DNA of 13,362 nucleotides from Rhodospirillaceae bacterium CCH5-H10 (GTDB lineage Bacteria; Pseudomonadota; Alphaproteobacteria; Reyranellales; Reyranellaceae), in the NCBI GenBank assembly GCA_001557035.1, contig LSKJ01000302.1, positions 1 through 13,362 of the forward strand, read 5' to 3'. The translations under genes were made by a program, and so were the position numbers. Positions within the stretch are counted from its first letter, which is position 1; each line of letters begins with the position of its first letter. Below, one piece after another: positions 5,780-11,702 of the stretch. The notes below the pieces were generated by a model. The model did no database searches. It had not been told where the DNA came from and saw nothing but the letters and a program-made list of their open reading frames with translations.

Positions 5780-8674
5780 TTGAACGCGGCGCGGGGCGGG
5801 AGGCGCCAGGGCGGCGCGGTATCCAGGTGGCGGCGGAAGCGGCTGCCGGCACTGGTCGTGGCCGGTGTCGTGTCGATGGCGACGGGTGCGTCGGCGCAGG
5901 ACACGCGCTGGGATGCCATTCTTTCGAACTCGAACTGGTACGTTCCGGTTCCCGGCCTGGTCGCCTACGCCACCAGCAACAGCAACCAGACCATCAACCC
6001 TATTCCGATCGGCGACCAGACCCTGTGGGCGCTCGGCACCGCGACCAACGGCGTCTTCAGTGGGCAGAGCCTCGTGAGCTTCGCGATCGGGGGATTGGTC
6101 ACCCCGCCTGGCACCTCCTCGATGCAAGGCATCGTCACCGAGGCGGGCCAGATCAGGATTGCCTTCAGCTCGTCCGACAGCCCGACCATCATCGGCATCG
6201 GCCAGATGCGCGAGATCTCAGGCGTGCCGCTGATGGAAATGCAGATGATCACGGGCTCTTCGCTTCTGATCACGCACTGGGCGTACATGACGCCCTACAA
6301 TCCGGCCATCTTCACGCCGCCGTCGCCCACCCAGTATGTGAGCGCCGATGTCACGTCGCCGCAATGGCGCTGGACCGCCGGCACGACGTGGCGGGTCAGC
6401 AGCCAGACGCTGTTCGGTACCGCGGCGCCCGGCACCTTCAAGATCAGCGACTACAGCAACGGCTACTACTGGGGCATGGGCGCGGCACCGCAGGATAGTA
6501 CGGTCGGCAACTTCACCGTCCTGGGCTCCATGACGCCCGAAGGCAACGTCCTGTTCAGCTTTCTGCTGGAGGGCGGTTCGCTGAACAGTCTCTCGGGCCA
6601 GATCACGGGCGACGCCACCACCGGCACCATGGTGCTGCGGCCCTATACCTTGTCGGGGACTTTCGGCGATCCGACACTGGCCGACATCATGCCGGTGTCG
6701 ACCATCGCCACCGGACAGACCTATTTCCTGAGCAACGTCGGCTCGACCGTGATCCCGGCCTTCACCGGCGGCACGCTGCAGGTCGACACGACCGGCGGGC
6801 TCTTCAGTCAGAACTTCATCGTCGACGGCTCGGCCACCAACCGCCTCGACCTGCGCGGCAACTCGGCGGTCCTCAGCGGCGTGCTCTCCGATGCCGTGCC
6901 CGGCACGCCGGGCAATCTCACCATCGCCAACAGCGGATCCGGCGGAAGCGTCAGCTTCTCCGGCAACAGTACCTATTCCGGCCTCACGACCATCGATGCC
7001 GGCGCCACCCTGTCGGTCGACGGCTCGATCGTCTCGCCGGTCTCGGTCGTCGGCACGCTGCGGGGAACCGGAACGGTGGGCGGCGCCACCACGGTACAAA
7101 GTGGCGGCACGCTGGCGCCCGGCAACAGCCCCGGCACGCTCACCTTCGGGGCGCCCGTGGTCATGGCGCCGGGCAGCACGCTGTCGCTCGATATCGACGG
7201 GACGGGGACCGGCGCGGGCGCCGGCAACTTCAGCCGCGTGGTGGTGACGGGGGTAGGCAACGCCTTCACAGCCGCCGGCACGTTGCAGCCTGTCCTGCGC
7301 GGGATCACCGGCGCCGCGACCAACAGTTTCACGCCGTCGATCGGACAGCAGTTCACGGTGGTCACGGCCGCGGGCGGCGTGCAGGGAAGTTTCGCGGGCC
7401 TTGCCCAGCCTTCTGGCCTGGCGGCCGGAACGCGCTTCGACGCGCTCTACGCGCCGTCTTCCGTGTCGTTGGTGGTGACGCCCGCCGCCTACGGCAATCT
7501 CGGCGCCGCCGGCCTGCCGCAAACCGCAAGCCAGGTGTCGGTCGGCCAGGCACTCGACGTGCTGCGTCCGGCCGCCGGCTTGCGCATGAACGGCCTGTCG
7601 CAGTCGCTCTTCGCCCCGCTCTACAGCCTGCCCGCCGCGTCGATCCCGCAGGCGCTGGACCAGCTGTCGCCCAGCCTCTACGGCGACATGATGCTGTCGG
7701 CGCGCCAGGGCTTCTACGGTTTCGCCGATCAGGTGAGCCAGAGGCTGGGCACGCGGCGTGCGGCTCAGGGTGGGGCACAAGTTGCCGCGGCCTGCGGCGA
7801 TGCCTGCGCGGGCCTGCCCAATGCCGCGCCGAACACGGTAGCCGGGCCGCTGGGAACGACGGCCTGGTTGTCGGGCTTCGGTCAGTGGACACAGGTCGCC
7901 GCAGCGGGCGCTCCCGGTTTCCAGTCGTCGCTCGCCGGTGTGATGGCCGGTCTGGACGTCGAACTGTCGCCCGGCTTCGTCGGCGGTGTCGCGCTGGGCG
8001 GCGGCAGCGCAAACACATTCGCGGGCAACGGCGCCGCGGCGCTGGGATCGGCGCTGCAGGCGATGGTCTACGGCGAGTACGCCGCGGGATCCTTCTTCGT
8101 CGGCGGTCAGGCCGCCTATCTGCGCTCCGACCAGACCACGACGCGTCCCCTCGGCGCCTGGAACAGCGTCTCGCGCGACAGTCTCGTCACGGACGGCGTG
8201 GGTGGCCAGATCGCGGCGGGGCTGCGCCTGGGCTTCGATGGCTGGACGGTCGAGCCGACAGTTGCCCTCGCCGTCCTTGGCCTGTCGTCGCCATCCACGG
8301 TCGAGCAGAACCCGAACGGTCTCGCCCAGCAGGTCAACGGACAGTCGCTCACCAGCGTCCGCGGCGCCGTCACCCTGCCGGTGAGTCGCACGCTTGCGCT
8401 GGCCGACCAGCGCTCGCTCACCGTGCGTGGGCTCGTGGGTTGGGCGCATGAGTTCGCGGACGTGTCGGCGACCACGCAGGCGGCCTTCGCCGCTGCGCCC
8501 GGTGTGCCTTTTGCGACGACGACCGCCGCAATCGCTCGCGATTCGGCATTGCTCGGCCTGTCAGCCGATTTCGCTGTCGACGACGGAGCGACATTTTTCG
8601 CGGGCTGGCAGGGCTCGATCGGTTCATCCTCGACCGCACAGACCTTTCGTGCCGGCTTGCGCATGACATGGTAG
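5780..8674 (+). CDS. Autotransporter (type Va secretion) with unrecognised passenger
   Basis: 964 residues from a TTG start. A signal peptide has an Arg-rich n-region (RWRRKR, 16-21), hydrophobic core LPALVVAGVVSMA and a likely cut after ASA/Q (around 39-40). Residues about 41-370 form an N-terminal passenger starting DTRWDAILSNSNWYVPVPG, rich in Ser/Thr/Gly and aromatic residues, with no motif I recognise. About 378-456 is an autotransporter-associated beta-strand repeat (STYSGLTTIDAGATL, GTVGGATTVQSGGTLAPGNS). A linker with LPAASIPQALDQLSPSLYGD follows at about 620-640, two cysteines near 672 and 676, then a barrel of roughly 270 residues (from GTTAWLSGFGQW at about 692) ending in RMTW, with the terminal aromatic residue typical for outer-membrane insertion. 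Expected place: outer membrane with exposed passenger. No protease triad was noticed, so adhesion or a structural role is a guess. A long open frame on the opposite strand (6218-8449) is a GC-driven shadow. Confidence 0.88.
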   Translation: MNAARGGRRQGGAVSRWRRKRLPALVVAGVVSMATGASAQDTRWDAILSNSNWYVPVPGLVAYATSNSNQTINPIPIGDQTLWALGTATNGVFSGQSLVSFAIGGLVTPPGTSSMQGIVTEAGQIRIAFSSSDSPTIIGIGQMREISGVPLMEMQMITGSSLLITHWAYMTPYNPAIFTPPSPTQYVSADVTSPQWRWTAGTTWRVSSQTLFGTAAPGTFKISDYSNGYYWGMGAAPQDSTVGNFTVLGSMTPEGNVLFSFLLEGGSLNSLSGQITGDATTGTMVLRPYTLSGTFGDPTLADIMPVSTIATGQTYFLSNVGSTVIPAFTGGTLQVDTTGGLFSQNFIVDGSATNRLDLRGNSAVLSGVLSDAVPGTPGNLTIANSGSGGSVSFSGNSTYSGLTTIDAGATLSVDGSIVSPVSVVGTLRGTGTVGGATTVQSGGTLAPGNSPGTLTFGAPVVMAPGSTLSLDIDGTGTGAGAGNFSRVVVTGVGNAFTAAGTLQPVLRGITGAATNSFTPSIGQQFTVVTAAGGVQGSFAGLAQPSGLAAGTRFDALYAPSSVSLVVTPAAYGNLGAAGLPQTASQVSVGQALDVLRPAAGLRMNGLSQSLFAPLYSLPAASIPQALDQLSPSLYGDMMLSARQGFYGFADQVSQRLGTRRAAQGGAQVAAACGDACAGLPNAAPNTVAGPLGTTAWLSGFGQWTQVAAAGAPGFQSSLAGVMAGLDVELSPGFVGGVALGGGSANTFAGNGAAALGSALQAMVYGEYAAGSFFVGGQAAYLRSDQTTTRPLGAWNSVSRDSLVTDGVGGQIAAGLRLGFDGWTVEPTVALAVLGLSSPSTVEQNPNGLAQQVNGQSLTSVRGAVTLPVSRTLALADQRSLTVRGLVGWAHEFADVSATTQAAFAAAPGVPFATTTAAIARDSALLGLSADFAVDDGATFFAGWQGSIGSSSTAQTFRAGLRMTW

Positions 8675-8720
8675 ATCCAACCGTCCTTCCTGCCGGATCG
8701 ACCGAATACGGGAGAAATCC

Positions 8721-9020
8721 ATGATCCGCACAATCGTTTGCACGTCTCTGGGGCTGACACTGATGGTCGGTTCGGCCGAAGCCCAGGTCTATTGCCGCGC
8801 CGAAGGCGTGCCGCACGGCTGTGTCTGGGCGCCGCGCGCTGGCGTCGGGGTCGGTGCACCCGGTGTCGGCGTGGCACCGGGCGTCGGGGCGGGAGCGCCG
8901 GGCGTCGGCGTCGCGCCCGGTGTCGGCGTCGGGGCTCCGGGGGCCGGCGTGGCGCCGCGCGAGGGCGTGGATGGCGCGGTGAACCGCGGAGGCCCGGTCA
9001 ACCGGGCGGGACGACATTAG
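8721..9020 (+). CDS. Small exported Gly/Val/Ala/Pro-rich repeat protein
   Basis: 99 residues with a good SD (GGAGAA, 8711-8716). Residues 1-21 look like a signal peptide cut at AEA/Q (MIRTIVCTSLGLTLMVGSAEA). The mature part starts QVYCRAEGVPHGCVWAPR, with Cys25 and Cys34 able to form a disulfide in the periplasm. Three tandem 13-residue repeats (41-53, 54-66, 67-79; consensus GVGVGAPGVGVAP) follow, then a basic tail ending NRAGRH. The sequence is low-complexity and elastin-like. It starts 46 bases after the autotransporter with no terminator between, so the two may be co-transcribed. Function unknown. Coding is supported by the SD, signal peptide and in-frame repeats; a second open frame over the same DNA (8738-9034) is Arg-rich and looks like a shadow. 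Confidence 0.72.
   Translation: MIRTIVCTSLGLTLMVGSAEAQVYCRAEGVPHGCVWAPRAGVGVGAPGVGVAPGVGAGAPGVGVAPGVGVGAPGAGVAPREGVDGAVNRGGPVNRAGRH
8841..8957 (+). repeat. Three tandem 39-base units encoding 13-residue repeats
   Basis: Units at 8841-8879, 8880-8918 and 8919-8957 encode GVGVGAPGVGVAP, GVGAGAPGVGVAP and GVGVGAPGAGVAP. Each splits into a 7-residue (GVGVGAP) and a 6-residue (GVGVAP) half. Codons differ between units (for example GGTGTC and GGCGTC for Gly-Val), so the repeat is kept at protein level and is not a very recent DNA duplication. Confidence 0.85.
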
Positions 9021-9058
9021 GTAATAAAAAGTAACTAAATAATCGCTCTGGCGGTCTC

Positions 9059-9086
9059 TTGTATTTTTGAACATTCAAGATATATC
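9059..9086 (+). promoter_or_regulatory. Possible promoter of the PadR-DUF2218 unit
   Basis: TTGTAT (9059-9064) and TATATC (9081-9086) are 16 bases apart, in a stretch (9021-9119) much richer in A/T than its surroundings, with an A/T-rich segment upstream at 9021-9040. An alternative -35 is TTGAAC at 9067-9072. In either case the palindrome at 9068-9099 covers the promoter, which suits autorepression. No experimental evidence; proposed from sequence resemblance only. Confidence 0.35.
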
Positions 9087-9099
9087 TTGGATATGTTCA
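9068..9099. promoter_or_regulatory. 32-base palindromic operator candidate for the PadR regulator
   Basis: A perfect 14-base palindrome CAAGATATATCTTG (9076-9089) is flanked by TGAACAT (9068-9074) and ATGTTCA (9093-9099), themselves inverted copies of each other; the flanks are offset by two bases (spacers of 1 and 3). A further dyad ATGTT-CA-AACAT lies at 9093-9104. The structure ends about 20 bases before the likely ATG of the PadR gene. PadR-family dimers bind such A/T-rich dyads (ATGT...ACAT type in several members), so autoregulation is the simplest reading. Confidence 0.7.
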
Positions 9100-9119
9100 A
9101 ACATACAGAGACACGATCA

Positions 9120-9704
9120 ATGCGATCCCTTCATCACCATCCCCACCACCGGAGCGAAGAGGGGCACCGGCATCACTTCGGCCGGCGAGGCTTCGGCCAC
9201 GGCTGGCATGGCGACGCGGGCGAGGGCCGCGGCGGTCGCGGGCGCCGGCGCGTCTTCGACTCCGGCGAACTGCGGCTCGTCCTGCTCAAGCTGATCGCCG
9301 ACCAGCCGCGTCACGGCTACGAGCTCATCCGCGCGATCGAGGAACTGACCGGCGGCAGCTACGTGCCGAGCCCCGGCATGGTCTATCCGACCCTGACGAT
9401 GCTCGACGAGATGGGCCACGTCGCCGAGGTGAAGTCCGACGGCGCGCGCAAGGCGTTTGCGGTCACGCCGGATGGCACGGTCCATCTGCTCGAGCGCAAG
9501 GCCGAGGTCGACGCGCTGTTCGCCCGGCTGGCCGAACTCGCCAGCCTGCAGGAGCGCACCGATGCCGCGCCCGTTCGCCGGGCCATGAGAAATCTGCGCG
9601 AGGCGCTGATCCATCGCCTGGGTCGCGAGGGCGTGCAGAAGCAGACGGTCCACGATGCGGTCGCGATCATCGACGAGGCCGCTCAGAAGATCGAACGGCT
9701 ATGA
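9120..9704 (+). CDS. PadR-family repressor with His-rich N terminus (YqjI-like, probably metal-responsive)
   Basis: 194 residues from ATG 9120. The first 30 residues carry ten histidines (HHHPHH at 5-10, then 16, 18, 19, 27, 30), followed by a Gly/Arg linker. The winged-helix PadR domain spans about 50-121: FDSGELRLVLLKLIAD, HGYELIRAIEELTGG (65-79) and YVPSPGMVYPTLTMLDEMG (81-99). A C-terminal helical dimerisation part follows. This matches E. coli YqjI, a nickel-responsive repressor with a His/Cys-rich N-terminal extension, but here the extension has no cysteine. In-frame starts at TTG 9087 and ATG 9093 lie inside the palindrome and lack an SD; 9120 has AGAG upstream (9107-9110). Its stop overlaps the next start as ATGA. 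Metal identity (Ni, Zn, Fe or other) and targets are inferred. Confidence 0.87.
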   Translation: MRSLHHHPHHRSEEGHRHHFGRRGFGHGWHGDAGEGRGGRGRRRVFDSGELRLVLLKLIADQPRHGYELIRAIEELTGGSYVPSPGMVYPTLTMLDEMGHVAEVKSDGARKAFAVTPDGTVHLLERKAEVDALFARLAELASLQERTDAAPVRRAMRNLREALIHRLGREGVQKQTVHDAVAIIDEAAQKIERL

Positions 9705-10021
9705 GCACGCACAGCACCGCGCGCGTGCCGACCACGAACGGTAGCCGCTACCTCCAGCAGCTCTGCAAGCACTGGAGCCACAATCTCGAGGTCGAGTTCA
9801 CGCCGGAGACGGGCAGGGTCGTGTTCCCGCGCAACGCACGCGGCGCGGACTGGCCGGGAGATGCGACGCTCCTGCTGGAGGCGCAGGCCGACGCGCTGGA
9901 GTGCCGCCTCGAGGCGAGCGCCGCTGGGCAGCTCGAAGCGCTGAAGGGCGCGGTGGCGCGCCACATCGACCGCTTCGCTTTCCGCGAGGCGCCGCTCGCC
10001 TTCGACTGGCGCGACGCGTGA
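9701..10021 (+). CDS. DUF2218 family protein
   Basis: 106 residues, slightly above the usual size of about 90-100. The opening (STARVPTTNGSRYLQQLCKHW, about 5-25) and EVEFTPETGRVVFP (30-43) followed by LEAQADALECRLEA fit the DUF2218 pattern; this is recognition by memory of the family, not a search. It is a small soluble protein with no signal peptide. Start and the PadR stop overlap as ATGA (9701-9704), so translation is coupled. From memory, DUF2218 genes often sit beside YqjI-like regulators or siderophore-interacting (YqjH-type) reductases, which would place it in iron or nickel homeostasis; no yqjH is present in this window. The biochemical role is unknown. Confidence 0.78.
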   Translation: MSTHSTARVPTTNGSRYLQQLCKHWSHNLEVEFTPETGRVVFPRNARGADWPGDATLLLEAQADALECRLEASAAGQLEALKGAVARHIDRFAFREAPLAFDWRDA

Positions 10022-10054
10022 CAAGCCGCGCGCTTGTCCCGCTCCGTTCGGGAC
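10020..10054. other. Two overlapping hairpins after DUF2218
   Basis: GACAAGC/GCTTGTC (10020-10026 with 10032-10038, 5-base loop) begins at the DUF2218 stop codon. GTCCCG/CGGGAC (10036-10041 with 10049-10054, 7-base loop) shares the bases GTC at 10036-10038 with it. The two stems therefore exclude each other when fully formed. No T-run follows, so a standard intrinsic terminator is not supported. They could be a Rho-linked 3' end or an attenuation switch before the next gene. Confidence 0.4.
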
Positions 10055-10091
10055 TGCACATTCGCCGCGCGTGCAGCCCCGCGAGGATACA

Positions 10092-10748
10092 ATGTCGAGC
10101 ATTCCCGAAGACGTCTTTACCGAGCCCGAGGATTTCTCGCCGGACACGCTGGCCAATCTAGGGCCCTTGGCCCGTCTCGCGGGCGAATGGGAATCGGACA
10201 AGGGAATCGACATCGCGCCCAAGGCGGAAGGTCCGGAACAGCGCAACTTCCGGGAGCGCATCCGGATGGAGCCGATCGATCCGCAGCCCAACGGGCCGCA
10301 GCTCCTCTACGGGCTGCGCTATCACATCCACATCAACACCGACGAGGAAGCGATCACCTTCCACGACCAGGTCGGGTACTGGCTGTGGGAGCCGGCCACC
10401 GGCCTGATCATGCAGTCGATCGCGATCCCGCGCGGCCAGGTCGTGCTGGCGGGCGGCACGGCCAGGCCGGGCGACAAGACGATCTCGGTCGAGGCCAAGC
10501 GTGGCGATACACGCTTCGGCATCTGCTCGACGACCTTCCTCGAGCAGGCGTTCCGGACCGACTATTACCGGATCGACATCACCTTCAACGATGACGGCAC
10601 CTGGTCCTATGTGACGCGCACCGACCTCGCGGTGCGCGGCAAGACGCCGGCCTTCAACCACCGCGACACGAACACGCTGCGCCGGATCGCGGCGCCAGCG
10701 CAGAACCCGATGGTCGGCCTGCTGAAGACCGGCAAGTACGACGACTGA
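10092..10748 (+). CDS. Heme-binding beta-barrel-like protein (nitrobindin/THAP4, FABP-type)
   Basis: 218 residues from ATG 10092, with GAGGA at 10083-10087; GTG 10071 in frame is a less likely start. The pattern LGPLARLAGEWESDKGID (23-40), LLYGLRYHIHI (71-81), HDQVGYWLWEPATGLIMQSI (91-110) with RGQVVLAGG (114-122), and a C-terminal NHRDTNTLRRI (189-199) resembles the PF08768 beta-barrel in which a C-terminal His binds ferric heme; His190 is the candidate ligand. The glycine-rich first-strand motif of nitrobindin (GxWxGxG) is degenerate here (GEWESDKG), so heme binding is not assured. Cytoplasmic, no signal peptide. It follows DUF2218 by 70 bases on the same strand and converges on the nitroreductase operon. 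Family call is moderate. Confidence 0.6.
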   Translation: MSSIPEDVFTEPEDFSPDTLANLGPLARLAGEWESDKGIDIAPKAEGPEQRNFRERIRMEPIDPQPNGPQLLYGLRYHIHINTDEEAITFHDQVGYWLWEPATGLIMQSIAIPRGQVVLAGGTARPGDKTISVEAKRGDTRFGICSTTFLEQAFRTDYYRIDITFNDDGTWSYVTRTDLAVRGKTPAFNHRDTNTLRRIAAPAQNPMVGLLKTGKYDD

Positions 10749-10753
10749 CGGGC

Positions 10754-10855
10754 AAGACGGTCTCGTTGGAGCGCGCAACTCCAGTTGCGCTCAGAAGCTT
10801 TCTCCATGAGCAAGGCATGAGCGCAACTGGAGTTGCGCGCTCCCTAGATGGTCTT
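10754..10855. repeat. Nested inverted repeat between convergent genes (REP/BIME-like or bidirectional terminator)
   Basis: Perfect 26-base inverted arms lie at 10768-10793 and 10818-10843, separated by 24 bases. Weaker symmetry extends outward (AAGAC at 10754-10758 against GTCTT at 10851-10855). Each arm contains its own 18-base palindrome: GCGCAACTCCAGTTGCGC (10773-10790) and GCGCAACTGGAGTTGCGC (10821-10838). The DNA can thus fold as one long cruciform or two small hairpins. It sits in the 114-base gap between genes that end towards each other, a usual place for REP-type repeats and two-way terminators. No transposase is nearby. Confidence 0.88.
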
Positions 10856-10862
10856 CGCGACT

Positions 10863-11702
10863 CTACCGGATCTCGAATCCCATCTTCGCCAGCGCGGCGC
10901 GCAGGGTTTCGCGGCCGTTCATCGCCTTGATCGGGCCGAGGCGGTTCAGCACGCGCTGGGTCCAGGTCGCGGCCTGCAGTTCGTGGCGGGCCGAGAACTT
11001 GCTCATCTCGGCATCGTAGGCGGCGCGCAGGGCGTCTTCTCTGCTCGCATCGTAGCGTTCGGTGTGGAGCACGACCGACTGCGGCAGGCGCGGCTTGACC
11101 TCGCCTTCGCCCTTTTCCGTCGCGTAGCCGACGCAGAGGCCGAAGACGACGACCGCCTGCGGCGGCAGGCCGAGCAGCTCGGCGACCTTGATCGGGTTGT
11201 TCCGCATGGCTCCGATATAGACGGTGCGCAGGCCCATCGATTCCGCGGCGACCACGGCATTCTGGGCGGCAAGCGCTGCGTCGATCGAGGCCACCATGAA
11301 GGTTTCGAGCCAGGGCATGGTCTCGAACTCGGTCTTGATCGAGTCCGAGATGCGCTGGTTGCGCGACATGTCTGCGACCCAGGCGATGAACAGCGGGCAC
11401 TGCTCGATATGCTTCTGGCCGCCGGCGATCTCGGCGAGAATCTTCTTCTTGGCGGGATCGGTGACGGCGACGGCCGACCACCATTGCATGTTGGAGCTGG
11501 TGGCCGCCGACTGGGCGGCGGCGATCATGCTCTCCAGCGCGCCGGCCGGCACCGGGTCGGGCTTGTAGCCGCGCACCGAGCGGTGATCGAGCAGGACGGC
11601 GATGGTCTCGTTCCACGGGCCGGCGGCCGGGACGGCGTCGGCGCCGTAGCGGCGGGCGAGGGCATCGGTCTTGGCGGGGGTAGCGGGCGTCAGGGAATCC
11701 AT
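10863..11702 (-). CDS. NfsA-like FMN-dependent nitroreductase (NAD(P)H oxidoreductase)
   Basis: 279 residues, starting at the ATG complementary to 11700-11702. Motifs of the NfsA/FRP branch: HRSVRGYKPDPVP (40-52; phosphate/FMN-binding Arg-Ser), SAATSSNMQWWSAVAVTD (65-82), GGQKHIEQCP (94-103), AAQNAVVAAESMGLRTVYIG (145-164) and FGLCVGYATEKGEGEVKPRLP (187-207, NADPH-side loop). NfsA proteins are cytoplasmic FMN dimers reducing nitroaromatics, quinones or flavins with NADPH. The reading frame stays open upstream to 12116, but that extension is Arg/His-rich shadow inside the MFS gene. The start overlaps the MFS stop by one base (TGATG), implying translational coupling. The natural substrate is unknown; the neighbouring transporter and FAH hydrolase hint at aromatic compound breakdown. 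Confidence 0.9.
   Translation of the reverse strand: MDSLTPATPAKTDALARRYGADAVPAAGPWNETIAVLLDHRSVRGYKPDPVPAGALESMIAAAQSAATSSNMQWWSAVAVTDPAKKKILAEIAGGQKHIEQCPLFIAWVADMSRNQRISDSIKTEFETMPWLETFMVASIDAALAAQNAVVAAESMGLRTVYIGAMRNNPIKVAELLGLPPQAVVVFGLCVGYATEKGEGEVKPRLPQSVVLHTERYDASREDALRAAYDAEMSKFSARHELQAATWTQRVLNRLGPIKAMNGRETLRAALAKMGFEIR

Noticed and set aside
6218..8449. A 743-residue open frame antisense to the autotransporter
   Set aside because: Composition is Arg/Gly/Ala/His-rich with no domain, as expected from codon bias of the high-GC gene opposite, which has a signal peptide and barrel.
8674..8699. GATCC/GGATC inverted repeat after the autotransporter stop
   Set aside because: Five-base arms with a 16-base spacer and no T-run; likely chance, so not called a terminator.
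8841..8957. CRISPR-like or satellite array
   Set aside because: The 39-base units are contiguous, in frame and encode protein repeats, with no spacers.
8738..9034. Arg-rich 98-residue frame overlapping the small repeat protein
   Set aside because: It has no signal peptide or SD, and the repeats, signal peptide and SD all support the other frame.
9087..9119. Earlier TTG 9087 or ATG 9093 starts for the PadR regulator
   Set aside because: Both lie inside the palindrome and have no SD; ATG 9120 follows a purine-rich site and leads straight into the His cluster.
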